Both the position numbers and the translations under genes were made by a program. A DNA stretch of 64,000 nt from DTU064 sp045588245 (GTDB lineage: Bacteria; Bacillota; Clostridia; Oscillospirales; CAG-272): positions 83,386 through 147,385 of the forward strand of contig JAZNDW010000018.1 in the NCBI GenBank assembly GCA_045588245.1, in the 5' to 3' direction. A model generated the notes under the pieces. That model did not search any database. It was not told the DNA's origin and saw only the letters and a list, made by a program, of their open reading frames with translations. This document shows, one piece after another, positions 1-8,199 of the stretch (position 1 is the first letter of the stretch; every line of letters begins with the position of its first letter).

Positions 1-46
1 CTAAAAAAGCGACGCAAGTTTTATATCAGCAAAACACGCATCTTGC

Positions 47-75
47 TTGACATATCACTTATGTTATTATATAAT
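47..75 (+). promoter_or_regulatory. sigma-A promoter of the CNNM/CorC-like gene
   Basis: A perfect consensus promoter: TTGACA at 47-52, a 17-base spacer, and TATAAT at 70-75. Transcription should start near 82. It overlaps the first in-frame ATG at 47, which therefore cannot be the translation start of the downstream gene. Confidence 0.85.
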
Positions 76-90
76 GCATACGTATAACTA

Positions 91-111
91 TGCCGTGGCA
101 CGGCAAGGAGG
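91..111 (+). promoter_or_regulatory. Leader hairpin abutting the Shine-Dalgarno sequence
   Basis: TGCCG (91-95) pairs with CGGCA (101-105); the loop can close further to a 7-base inverted repeat. The AAGGAGG ribosome binding site (105-111) follows with no gap, ten bases before the GTG start at 122. The same hairpin-plus-SD arrangement recurs upstream of bipA (13119), glyQS (34852) and the LamG gene (42141). Confidence 0.6.
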
Positions 112-121
112 ATTAATAACT

Positions 122-1456
122 GTGCCTGATGATCATTTGTGGACTTTTGTAGCTTTATACATACTGTTCTTACTCTTATCAATGATGTTTTCCCTTTGCT
201 ACCGAGCCGTTTATTCGGGTATCGAATCAAGGCTCCGCAAAGCCGCAGACGATGGAGACAAAAACTCCGCCGCGCTGCTCCGAGCAACCGAAAACTCAGC
301 CAAATTCGAACGTGACGCTCTTTTTGTCATTTTCCTGTCTGTTGCTATTGCGTGTATTTGCGCCGTAGCCGCTTTCACTCCCGCGATCGCGTCACTCTTC
401 GAAGGCTTTGATTCCGACACCGCCACGTTTCTTTTGGGCGCCGCTGTCGCTATTGTTGCCATGTTCGTGATCTACATCTTCACCGTTGTGATCCCGAAAT
501 CCGCCGCTGAGCAAAATCCCGTCAAAGCTTATGCGCTCTCCGCATGGATATCGCGTCCGTTTTTCATTATTTTCAGACCCTTCGCGGCGCTCGCCACCGT
601 CATCGCAGGTGCCGTATTGAATCTTTTCGGAGTCCGTCAGGACGACTCCGAGGTCGTCACCGAGGATGAGATCCTCGACATGATCGACGCGGGCGAGGAA
701 TCCGGCAACATTGAAGCTGCCGAAAAGGAAATGATCGAAAACGTCTTTGAATTTTCCGACATCACCGCCTCGGACGTTATGACGCATCGAACAAAAATGG
801 AAGCTCTTGAGATCAACGACGGTGACGACGTTATCAGTGCACTGATCAAAGAAACGGGATTCTCACGCTTCCCCGTCTACGAGGATGACATTGACAATGT
901 TGTCGGTGTGCTGTACGCACGCGAATACCTGCTTGACCGTATGTCCGACACCCACACTCCCGTGTGCGAGCTGATGCATCAGCCGCTCGTCACCCCCGAA
1001 CAGGTGAGAGCTGACGTTTTGTTCCGTGAGATGCAGCAGAGCAAGGTCCATATCGCCATAGTTCTCGATGAATACGGCGGTGTTTCGGGTCTTGTCACGA
1101 TGGAGGACCTGCTTGAAGAGATCTTCGGCAACATTTACGACGAGTTTGACGAGCATGAAACGCTCGACATACAAAAGCTCGGCGACAATCTATGGCGCGT
1201 TGCGGGCTCCGTTGACCTTGAAACGCTTGCAGATACGATTGAATGCCGATTTGACGACGAGGTATACGAGGATTACGACACGCTCGGCGGTCTTGTGTTC
1301 TCCTCCCTTTCGCTCATTCCCGATGATGGCGAGCAGCCGCACGTTCAGGCGTTCGGACTCGACATCAACGTTGAGGTCTTCGCAGACAGGCGCGTCGAAT
1401 GGGCTACCGTTTCCGTTATCAAAAATGACGACGAGGACGAAAACGAAGACAAATAA
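122..1456 (+). CDS. CNNM/CorC-like (hemolysin C family) membrane protein
   Basis: A CNNM-type transmembrane domain protein followed by paired CBS domains and a CorC/HlyC transporter-associated domain. The family is linked to magnesium/cobalt homeostasis and cation efflux, although the substrate cannot be read from sequence. The first ~190 residues hold about four hydrophobic segments. Next comes the EDEILDMIDAGEESG region typical of the family, then a CBS pair starting near SDVMTHRT and containing LDEYGGVSGLVTMEDLLEEI, then an acidic C-terminus with a CorC_HlyC-type LGGLVF stretch. The start is the GTG at 122, because AAGGAGG lies ten bases upstream and the earlier ATG at 47 sits inside the promoter. 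The gene is monocistronic and ends at a bidirectional terminator shared with dpaB. Confidence 0.88.
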   Translation: MPDDHLWTFVALYILFLLLSMMFSLCYRAVYSGIESRLRKAADDGDKNSAALLRATENSAKFERDALFVIFLSVAIACICAVAAFTPAIASLFEGFDSDTATFLLGAAVAIVAMFVIYIFTVVIPKSAAEQNPVKAYALSAWISRPFFIIFRPFAALATVIAGAVLNLFGVRQDDSEVVTEDEILDMIDAGEESGNIEAAEKEMIENVFEFSDITASDVMTHRTKMEALEINDGDDVISALIKETGFSRFPVYEDDIDNVVGVLYAREYLLDRMSDTHTPVCELMHQPLVTPEQVRADVLFREMQQSKVHIAIVLDEYGGVSGLVTMEDLLEEIFGNIYDEFDEHETLDIQKLGDNLWRVAGSVDLETLADTIECRFDDEVYEDYDTLGGLVFSSLSLIPDDGEQPHVQAFGLDINVEVFADRRVEWATVSVIKNDDEDENEDK

Positions 1457-1470
1457 TCAATCAATAAAAA

Positions 1471-1498
1471 TGCGAACACGGCGTGTTCGCACTTTTTT
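1471..1498. terminator. Bidirectional intrinsic terminator
   Basis: TGCGAACAC (1471-1479) pairs with GTGTTCGCA (1483-1491), followed by six T on the plus strand. It separates the CNNM/CorC gene from the convergent dpaB, whose TAA stop lies in the T-run. Confidence 0.85.
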
Positions 1499-2054
1499 AT
1501 ATAAATAACGGTCTACATTGTCTGCCGTCAAAAGCGGCGGCAAGCGCCTCCGGCAATAGACGGAAATCCGCCACAAGCGAATGCGGCTTTTTCACGACGT
1601 CATCCTGCCGCATGGGAACAAAGTATATATTTTTTCTCAAAAGTACGCTTCCGATGTTGGAAAGATTCGCCGCCATCGCATCGTTTGACGCAAGTGCAAT
1701 AAGCAATATCCCTGAGTTTCGCAGGTGTGCCTTCGCCGCCATCGTAACGGCGGTGTCCGTAACCGCGTGCGCGAGCTTGGAGAGGGTGTTGCCCGTGCAC
1801 GGACTGATAACAAGTGCGTCAAGCTGAATCTTCGGGCCAAGCGGTTCAGCATCCTTGACGGTCATTATCGGCTTATGCCCCGTGATTGCTTCAACACGAA
1901 CGATAAGATCGACGGCTTTGCCGAAGCGTGTATCGGTTGCGGCTGCATTTTCACTCAATATCGGCAAAATATCATAGCTCTGCGAGAGCGATTCAAGCGT
2001 TACCAATGACGCTTCATGCGTGCAAAATGAACCGCACATTGCATATCCTATCAT
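1497..2054 (-). CDS. dpaB: Dipicolinate synthase subunit B
   Basis: The flavoprotein-like subunit of dipicolinate synthase (SpoVFB). With DpaA it converts dihydrodipicolinate to dipicolinic acid in the mother cell for loading into the spore core. The 185-residue protein has the expected length and a Rossmann-like flavodoxin fold, beginning GYAMCGSFCTHE. It carries the SPCTGNTLSKLAHAVTDTAV segment characteristic of the family and ends in the usual LLPEALAAA region. Its ATG overlaps the dpaA stop codon (ATGA, 2051-2054), so translation is probably coupled. An AGGAGG also lies upstream. Its presence implies that the organism makes endospores. Confidence 0.92.
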   Translation of the reverse strand: MIGYAMCGSFCTHEASLVTLESLSQSYDILPILSENAAATDTRFGKAVDLIVRVEAITGHKPIMTVKDAEPLGPKIQLDALVISPCTGNTLSKLAHAVTDTAVTMAAKAHLRNSGILLIALASNDAMAANLSNIGSVLLRKNIYFVPMRQDDVVKKPHSLVADFRLLPEALAAAFDGRQCRPLFI

Positions 2055-2935
2055 GTCAGCCCTCCTATAGTGTCATAATGTGCGGATATCACCTCTGATA
2101 TGATCCGCGCCGCGCTTTCGGGCGCATACTTGCCGGGAAGCGACGCGGCACGTTGTGCGTTTTTGCCGCATCTTGCCGCTTCGGTGACGTCAACGCCATA
2201 CGGCGATGAGGCAAGGTCGATTATGAGCGTTTCATCGGGGATCACGTGTAAGCTGCATCCCGTGATAAACGCAACGGGAATCGTGTTCACGATCGCGTCG
2301 TAACCCGACGCGAACTCACGCTTACGCGCATTCACGTCGGATATGTCAACAGTGTCCCTGCCCCAAAGCTGCGCCCACGCAAGCTCCCCGCTGTTGCGCG
2401 CCATTACGGTGACGTGCGCGCCGAGCGCCGCAAACGCACCGCTGACGCATTTAGCAACACGCCCCGAGCCGAGCACAAGTATCCTCGATCCCATGACCGA
2501 CACCTTCTTTTCGCTCATATAAATGAAAAGCGCGCCTTCGGCGGTCAGCCACGCATTTTTCACCGTCAGCGGTTCGGATTCATAATAATCAACAAATTGC
2601 AGCCCACGCTCGCGGCATGCGCCTGAAAACGCCGCATCCGCACGTCCTGCGAAAACGACGCAGTCTTTTTCCGCCGCGTCAAGAATGTCCCGAAACGGTG
2701 TTTCGGTGTCACTTCTTTCATTCAGATATTCCCCGCCCTTGACGGCAGGCATGGGAAATATTACCGCGTCCGCGCCGCGGACGGCGGTGACAGCATCACT
2801 GCATCTTTCCACACCCGTCACATCGGTATACGTACCGTACACTCGAACCTGCCACCCTCTTGCCGCAAGAAGTTCGGCAAGATGCGTTTGTCTGTCATCG
2901 CCGCCGAGAACGGCGGCTTTAATTTTTTCTTTCAT
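2051..2935 (-). CDS. dpaA: Dipicolinate synthase subunit A
   Basis: The NAD(P)-binding, dehydrogenase-like subunit of dipicolinate synthase (SpoVFA). The N-terminal domain begins AAVLGGDDRQ. A second Rossmann domain near residues 150-165 reads ILVLGSGRVAKCV. The C-terminal LPGKYAPESAARII stretch is a hallmark of the family. At 294 residues it is of normal length. It is the first gene of a two-gene operon and overlaps dpaB by four bases. A sigma-K-like promoter lies about 40 bases upstream of the start, consistent with late mother-cell expression. Confident by length, paired context and motifs. Confidence 0.92.
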   Translation of the reverse strand: MKEKIKAAVLGGDDRQTHLAELLAARGWQVRVYGTYTDVTGVERCSDAVTAVRGADAVIFPMPAVKGGEYLNERSDTETPFRDILDAAEKDCVVFAGRADAAFSGACRERGLQFVDYYESEPLTVKNAWLTAEGALFIYMSEKKVSVMGSRILVLGSGRVAKCVSGAFAALGAHVTVMARNSGELAWAQLWGRDTVDISDVNARKREFASGYDAIVNTIPVAFITGCSLHVIPDETLIIDLASSPYGVDVTEAARCGKNAQRAASLPGKYAPESAARIISEVISAHYDTIGGLT

Positions 2936-2971
2936 TGGGTCTGTGCCTTTCCGTTATAGTCGGTACATAGA

Positions 2972-2999
2972 TATAATATGAAAATATGTGTCAAGACGT
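2972..2999 (-). promoter_or_regulatory. Putative sigma-K promoter of dpaAB
   Basis: Read on the minus strand, AC (2998-2999) is followed after 17 bases by CATATTATA (2972-2980). This matches the published sigma-K pattern AC-17-CATANNNTA. A TTGACA at 2989-2994 is also present, but the hexamer 17 bases downstream (TCTATG) is a poor sigma-A -10. Known biology of spoVF in Bacillus (sigma-K regulon) agrees. Confidence 0.6.
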
Positions 3000-3020
3000 G
3001 AAGCCAAGTCCCGCGACAGC

Positions 3021-3054
3021 AAAAAAGGAGAAACGAAGACGTTTCTCCTTTTTT
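3021..3054 (-). terminator. Intrinsic terminator of the GH43-apbE operon
   Basis: A 15-base perfect stem (3021-3035 with 3040-3054), AAGA loop and terminal A6/T6 runs lie directly after the apbE stop codon on the minus strand. Confidence 0.85.
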
Positions 3055-3068
3055 CGTCAATTCTTTTT

Positions 3069-4079
3069 TCATTCTGTGACGGCAAATCCGTCGCTTTTGC
3101 GTATTTCCCCGCTTGCGAGCACCCATAAAGCTTCAACGCCGTTTTGCGAATCGATGAAGGCTTCGCCCTCGCCAAGGCTCATGTTAAACAGTGCCGTTGA
3201 AAGTGCGTCTGCCAAAGCCGCGCTGTCAGCGCGTACCGTTACGGACAAAAACTCGTTTTCGGGGTAAAGCGTGTCGGGGTCGATTATGTGATGATAGCGC
3301 ACACCGTCACAGTCGTAATACCGTTGATATGAACCGCTCGTCGCCATAGCTCCGCCGTCAAGCGCAACGCGCGCAACGTAAGCTTCGCTTGACTCCTCAT
3401 CGGGATTTTCAACGCCGACGACAAAAGATTCCCCGTTTGGCTTATTGCCAACGGTGACGACGGTTCCGCCGACGGAAACGGCGTAGCCGTCCTTGCCCGA
3501 ATCGGCAAGATAATCTCTGATCCTGTCAGCAACCCAGCCTTTCGCCACAGCCCCGAGATCAAGCGACATTTCCCCGTCGGCAAGGTAAACGGTGCCCCCC
3601 TCGCCGTCAAGCTTAACGTCATCTGCGTTACAGTGTTCTGCGGCATCGAAAAGCTCGCCGTGCGTGGGCACCGCCACGTCGCCGTCAAGTGCACGTGTAC
3701 GGTATTCGTGCCATATCGACAGCACCGCGCCGAAAGCGACGTTAAATTTGCCCTTGGTGAGCGTATGCATTCCGATCGAATATTCAATTATCTCTAAAAG
3801 CTCCTCCGGCACCGCGACAGCCTCCGTGCCTGCGGCACCGTTAATACGGGAGATGGCACTTGCCCCCTTGTATATATCGAGCATTTCGTCATATTTCCGC
3901 AGTATTTTCTCGATGTCGCCGCAGGCTGTGTCAAAGCCGTCTGTATCGTCATAACCTATGACGATACAGACGGTATCAAAATAATCGTAATACGTTTTGC
4001 TCTTCGGCGCATCGTATAAGGCGCACGATGAAAGAGCCAACATCGCCGCCAAAAGCAGTATCGCGATATATCTATTCAC
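3069..4079 (-). CDS. apbE: FAD:protein FMN transferase (ApbE family lipoprotein)
   Basis: An ApbE-type flavin transferase, which covalently attaches FMN to threonine residues of extracytoplasmic flavoproteins. A type II signal peptide ends in the lipobox LSSC (Cys19), so the protein should be anchored on the outer face of the membrane. Family features are present: YDYFDTVC after the signal, the LDLGAVAKGWVADRI flavin-site segment, the SVGGTVVTVG strand, and HHIIDPDTLYP near the C-terminus. The start is a GTG with GGAGG seven bases upstream. It follows the GH43 gene by 20 bases and probably shares its transcript, though no functional link is obvious. No flavoprotein acceptor such as an Rnf/Nqr subunit is visible in the window. 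Confidence 0.9.
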   Translation of the reverse strand: MNRYIAILLLAAMLALSSCALYDAPKSKTYYDYFDTVCIVIGYDDTDGFDTACGDIEKILRKYDEMLDIYKGASAISRINGAAGTEAVAVPEELLEIIEYSIGMHTLTKGKFNVAFGAVLSIWHEYRTRALDGDVAVPTHGELFDAAEHCNADDVKLDGEGGTVYLADGEMSLDLGAVAKGWVADRIRDYLADSGKDGYAVSVGGTVVTVGNKPNGESFVVGVENPDEESSEAYVARVALDGGAMATSGSYQRYYDCDGVRYHHIIDPDTLYPENEFLSVTVRADSAALADALSTALFNMSLGEGEAFIDSQNGVEALWVLASGEIRKSDGFAVTE

Positions 4080-4099
4080 CGTGCGCCTCCAATTTTACT

Positions 4100-5587
4100 T
4101 TATACGGTCGGGCCGCCCGATCCCGGTCCGAGTCTTTGCGGGATCTCGCCGACTTTCTTTGCCCAAACGGCAACGCCGTCGTTCGTCAGTCCCGTGATAA
4201 CAACTGTGGGGCATTCGTTTTCAGCATCCCACGCTGTCAGCACCTTAGCGTCGATAGTGTGGCCACCACCCATATCTATCTTTATGCCGTAATCTCCGTT
4301 CTTTTCCCACTTGATGCGTGTATGGCTCGATATGTGCATACCTCCGTGAGGCATCAACGTTGCGGGAGCACATCCGATAACGCTCTGCGGTACGGTCGGA
4401 GTAAGCGTTATCCATTCGTATCTGCCTGCGATCGCCTCAGCCGGGATCGGCTGTATCGGCTCACCCGCATAATTTTCGGGGGAAACCATCGGCCAGCCGT
4501 CCTCCGACCAAACGATGCGGCGGACGTGCATCGTTGAATCGACGCGCTTATATACGCCGTACGGGCGGATGTGGCAGACGAGATACCACTCATTCGTAGC
4601 GTCCAGAACGAGAACGGAGTTATGTCCCGGTCCCATCCAGCCACGTGAATTTTCAAATCTGTAGCCGCAAGCTACCATGAGTCCCGTCTTGCAGTCGTAG
4701 TCCTCCGTATCGGTCATCATTCGTCCGTTATAGTCAAGGTACGGACCACCGATATCGCGGCTTCTGCCGACTCTGATATTGTAATCGCTCGAAAGCGAGC
4801 CGTATGAAACGAAGAGATAGTAGTAGTCTGTTTCGGGGTTGTAGCGTATGTATGCGCCTTCAACTGCGCGATCGCACCAAAGCGGACGGCAACAGATACA
4901 CGGGCCCATTGCGGCTTCCGTCGAGCGTCCATCCTCACATTCGCTCTTGTCGGCGGCAAGACCCGTCTCGGGATCGAGCTTCATCAGTCTGATTCCGCCC
5001 CAGAAGGAGCCGAACGCCATATACTGATCGCCCGTTTTCTCGTCAACGACAAGGTTTGCATCGATTGCGTTTACTGTAGCGTTCTTGTTAGTTTTAACGA
5101 CGATGCCGCGGTACTCGTACGGTCCTTCGGGCTTGTCGGAAACGGCAAGATAGATGCAGGAAAGCTGCACACCGAACGACGAGCAGGAGCAGTACATGCG
5201 GTATTCATCACCGACTTTGATAATATCGGGCGCCCAAAGGCCGCGGCTGTTCGTCCAGGCGAACACTTCTTCGGGTGTTTCTTCGATTATTCCGCCGATC
5301 CAACGCCAATCGACAAGATCGGGGGAGCGGTACACGTTCTGATGAGTGCAGTATGCAAAATAATCGCCTGACACAGGATCGCGGTATATGGCAGGGTCAT
5401 GTGCGCCCCAAAGGCCGCGTTTCGTCATGTCCGGTCGCTCAAAATGCGGGCGACGGCGAGGCGGATTTTGTCCGTTGTTGGGCGCAGGCGGAGGGGGAGG
5501 TCCTGACGGACGCTTCCATTCAGGCATCGGCGGCTGTGCCGGCGGCTCGTTCGGGAAAATGATCTGCAATATTCTTTCGTCTGTCAT
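4100..5587 (-). CDS. GH43 family arabinanase-like glycoside hydrolase
   Basis: A five-bladed beta-propeller glycosidase of family 43, closest in layout to arabinan endo-1,5-alpha-L-arabinosidases. The three expected carboxylates are seen: Asp64 in AHDPAIY (general base), Asp176 in NAIDANL (pKa modulator) and Glu243 in VEGAYIRY (general acid). After the propeller, residues ~395-490 form a small C-terminal beta domain (DYGIKIDMGGG, TGLTNDGVAVWAKK) like that of extended arabinanases. There is no signal peptide, so it probably acts on imported oligosaccharides. The first 55 residues are an unusual proline-rich segment. The lead gene of an operon with apbE. The exact linkage cleaved is inferred. 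Confidence 0.85.
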   Translation of the reverse strand: MTDERILQIIFPNEPPAQPPMPEWKRPSGPPPPPAPNNGQNPPRRRPHFERPDMTKRGLWGAHDPAIYRDPVSGDYFAYCTHQNVYRSPDLVDWRWIGGIIEETPEEVFAWTNSRGLWAPDIIKVGDEYRMYCSCSSFGVQLSCIYLAVSDKPEGPYEYRGIVVKTNKNATVNAIDANLVVDEKTGDQYMAFGSFWGGIRLMKLDPETGLAADKSECEDGRSTEAAMGPCICCRPLWCDRAVEGAYIRYNPETDYYYLFVSYGSLSSDYNIRVGRSRDIGGPYLDYNGRMMTDTEDYDCKTGLMVACGYRFENSRGWMGPGHNSVLVLDATNEWYLVCHIRPYGVYKRVDSTMHVRRIVWSEDGWPMVSPENYAGEPIQPIPAEAIAGRYEWITLTPTVPQSVIGCAPATLMPHGGMHISSHTRIKWEKNGDYGIKIDMGGGHTIDAKVLTAWDAENECPTVVITGLTNDGVAVWAKKVGEIPQRLGPGSGGPTV

Positions 5588-5626
5588 AAAACTAAGTATC
5601 CCTTTCCGTATTTTTTTATATGTATA

Positions 5627-5655
5627 ATTTTACATCATAATTTCTTCATAATCAA
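5627..5655 (-). promoter_or_regulatory. Promoter of the GH43-apbE operon
   Basis: On the minus strand TTGATT (5650-5655), a 17-base spacer and TAAAAT (5627-5632) form a good sigma-A promoter about 40 bases before the GH43 start. Confidence 0.65.
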
Positions 5656-5703
5656 TAGACACTGTGTAAATAAACGAATTTGCGAATAATATTTCGTATC
5701 ATC

Positions 5704-5732
5704 TTGACACTGTCTTTTCTCGGTGGTAAAAT
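5704..5732 (+). promoter_or_regulatory. Promoter of the HTH-cupin-synthetase gene
   Basis: TTGACA (5704-5709), 17-base spacer, TAAAAT (5727-5732). The transcript would begin near 5739 and carries a stem-loop at 5746-5772 (GCAACG pairing with CGTTGC) before the AAGGAGG at 5792-5798. Confidence 0.75.
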
Positions 5733-5805
5733 ATAGCATATTTTTCAAGCCGCAACGATCCGTTGCCGCTTGCTTTTTCTAAAAATACGATAAGGAGGAT
5801 ACCGT

Positions 5806-8133
5806 ATGAACAACTACGAACGCAATGAACAAACAAACAACGCGATAAAAGAGGTAGCTCTTCGAATTCGCGATCTGAGGGAAATACTCGAGATTGCGGA
5901 GGAAACTGCGGCAAAGGCAACCGGTGTTTCGCTCGATGCATACCGTGCGTATGAACGCGGCGAGCTCGATTACTCATTCACTTTCATTTATAAGTGCGCG
6001 CGCCTTTTCGGCGTTGACGTAACGGATATTCTCAAAGGATCGAGCCCAAAGCTCACGGAGTATTCCGTAACACGCCGCGGAGGTGGCTTGCCCATCGTCC
6101 GCCGTCGCGGTTTTTCCTATAACAACCTTGCCCCCTTGTTCAAAAACAAGATCGCGGAGCCTTTCGCCGTTGTGGCTAAATATTCCGAAGCGGAGCAAAA
6201 TGAACCGATCCGTCTTTCATCTCACGCAGGGCAGGAATTCAACATCGTCACCAAAGGTAAACTTCTCGTTTGCCTCGACGGCAGAACTGAAATCCTCGAA
6301 GTCGGCGACTCCGTTTATTATGACAGCTCTATGCCTCACGGCATGATCGCCACAGGCGGCGAGGATTGCGAATTTATCGCGATCGTTATGAATCAGGACG
6401 GCAAAGCTTACGAATATCCCGAAGAGGAGCCCGAGCTCTCCGTTTCCGCCGTTAAGCACGAGCACGTCACCACCGACGTTGCCTCCGAGTTCATCTCCGT
6501 CGTTGCCAACGAAAAGGGCACCCCGACCGAGATCAAGTTCAAGAACACAGAACGCTACAACTTCGCATACGATACCGTTGAGCGTCTTGCAACGCTCTAC
6601 CCGGATAAAACTGCTCTCATACATCTCGACGCAAGCAAAAATGAGCTTCGCCGCACGTTTAGCGAGCTTGACTGTGACGTTAACCGCGTTGCAAATTACC
6701 TTTCCTCGCTCGGAATCGGCAAGGGCGACCGCGTAATGCTCGTTCTGCGCCGTCACTATCAATTCTGGACGACGGTCTGCGCTCTTCACAAGCTCGGCGC
6801 GATCATGATCCCCGCAACAACACAGCTTTTGGCAAAGGATTACGTATACCGCTTCAATGCAGCGGGCGTCAAAGCCGTCATCGCAACACGTCTTGACGGC
6901 GTGACTTCGCACATCGACGAGGCTCTCCCCTCATCGCCCACGCTTGAGCTTCGTATCTCTGCCGGCGGCGACGCTCCCACTCCCGACGGTTGGCTCAACC
7001 TTGACGAAGAGGTTACATCCGGCAAATACGCCGACCAGTTCCCGAGAACGGCTGACACCGCCTGCGGCGACGACACGATGTTGATGCTCTTCACGTCGGG
7101 CACGACGGGATATCCGAAAATGGCAGCTCACAGTTACAAATACGCGCTCGGTCACTACATGACTGCGAAGTATTGGCACAACGTCAATCCCAACGGAATG
7201 CACTTCACCATTTCCGACACGGGCTGGGGTAAAGCTCTTTGGGGCAAGCTCTACGGTCAATGGCTGTGCGGTGCACCCGTATTCGTTTACGACTTCGACC
7301 GCTTCCACGCAGACGATATCCTTTCCGTAATCGAAAAATATAAGATCACCACGTTCTGCGCACCTCCGACGATGTATCGCTTCATGATCCGCGAGGATCT
7401 TTCGAAATACGATCTGTCCTCGCTTGAATATGCCACCGTTGCAGGAGAAGCTCTCAACCCCGAAGTCTATAACCGATTCCTTGAGGCTACCGGCATCAGC
7501 GTTATGGAAGGCTTCGGCCAGACAGAAACGACGCTCGTTCTTGCCAACTTCGTAGGCACGTCCGTCAAGATGGGCTCCATGGGACGTCCCAGCCCGCAGT
7601 ATGACGTTGACCTTGTGGATTACGATGGCAATTCCGTTCCGCTCGGAGAAACGGGCGAGATCGTTGTCCGCACGGACAAAGAAGTCCCTGCGGGAATCTT
7701 CAAGGGTTACTACAATGCAGATGAACCCACCCGTGAGGCTTGGCACGACGGCATGTATCACACAGGCGACACCGCTTGGCGCGACGAGGACGGTTACTAT
7801 TATTACGTCGGCAGAGTCGACGACGTTATCAAGTCGTCGGGCTACCGCATCGGACCGTTCCAGATCGAGAGCGTCATCATGGAGCTGCCTTACGTTCTTG
7901 AGGTTGCCGTCACTGCGGCTCCCGACGAGATCAGAGGCAACGTCGTTAAAGCGTCTATCGTGCTCACGAAGGGCACCGTCGGCACCGACGAGCTCAAACG
8001 TGAGATCCAGACGTACGTCAAAGAGCATACGGCTCCTTACAAATATCCGCGCATAGTCGAATTCGTGAACGAGCTCCCGAAAACGATCAGCGGAAAGATC
8101 CGCCGCAATGTGATCCGCGGCGAGCAGAAATAA
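5806..8133 (+). CDS. HTH-cupin regulator fused to an AMP-forming acyl-CoA synthetase
   Basis: One continuous 775-residue frame joins three parts. Residues ~15-77 are an XRE-type helix-turn-helix (GVSLDAYRAYERGEL). Residues ~115-195 are a cupin (EFNIVTKGKLL, VGDSVYYDSSMPHG). Residues ~245-770 are an adenylate-forming acyl-CoA synthetase of the medium-chain/acetyl-CoA synthetase type. The synthetase motifs look intact: the P-loop TSGTTGYPK (430-438), GFGQTET, YHTGDTAW, GRVDDVIKSSGYRIG and the catalytic Lys764 in SGK. HTH-cupin proteins are usually free-standing repressors, so the fusion may be a self-sensing enzyme-regulator. The substrate is unknown. The start at 5806 has AAGGAGG eight bases upstream. 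Monocistronic. Confidence 0.85.
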   Translation: MNNYERNEQTNNAIKEVALRIRDLREILEIAEETAAKATGVSLDAYRAYERGELDYSFTFIYKCARLFGVDVTDILKGSSPKLTEYSVTRRGGGLPIVRRRGFSYNNLAPLFKNKIAEPFAVVAKYSEAEQNEPIRLSSHAGQEFNIVTKGKLLVCLDGRTEILEVGDSVYYDSSMPHGMIATGGEDCEFIAIVMNQDGKAYEYPEEEPELSVSAVKHEHVTTDVASEFISVVANEKGTPTEIKFKNTERYNFAYDTVERLATLYPDKTALIHLDASKNELRRTFSELDCDVNRVANYLSSLGIGKGDRVMLVLRRHYQFWTTVCALHKLGAIMIPATTQLLAKDYVYRFNAAGVKAVIATRLDGVTSHIDEALPSSPTLELRISAGGDAPTPDGWLNLDEEVTSGKYADQFPRTADTACGDDTMLMLFTSGTTGYPKMAAHSYKYALGHYMTAKYWHNVNPNGMHFTISDTGWGKALWGKLYGQWLCGAPVFVYDFDRFHADDILSVIEKYKITTFCAPPTMYRFMIREDLSKYDLSSLEYATVAGEALNPEVYNRFLEATGISVMEGFGQTETTLVLANFVGTSVKMGSMGRPSPQYDVDLVDYDGNSVPLGETGEIVVRTDKEVPAGIFKGYYNADEPTREAWHDGMYHTGDTAWRDEDGYYYYVGRVDDVIKSSGYRIGPFQIESVIMELPYVLEVAVTAAPDEIRGNVVKASIVLTKGTVGTDELKREIQTYVKEHTAPYKYPRIVEFVNELPKTISGKIRRNVIRGEQK

Positions 8134-8137
8134 CACT

Positions 8138-8163
8138 GAAGCGGGGCACACACACCCCGCTTC
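8138..8163 (+). terminator. Hairpin after the synthetase gene, weak terminator
   Basis: GAAGCGGGG (8138-8146) pairs with CCCCGCTTC (8155-8163). The stem is strong, but there is no uridine tract, so it may stabilise the 3' end or act as an inefficient terminator before mscS. Confidence 0.45.
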
Positions 8164-8199
8164 TGTCATAATAAAAATATATAAATTATGGAGAAAATT

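Noticed and set aside
6931..8169. 412-codon frame antisense to the synthetase
   Set aside because: Fully within a confidently coding region on the other strand; no start signals or domain motifs.
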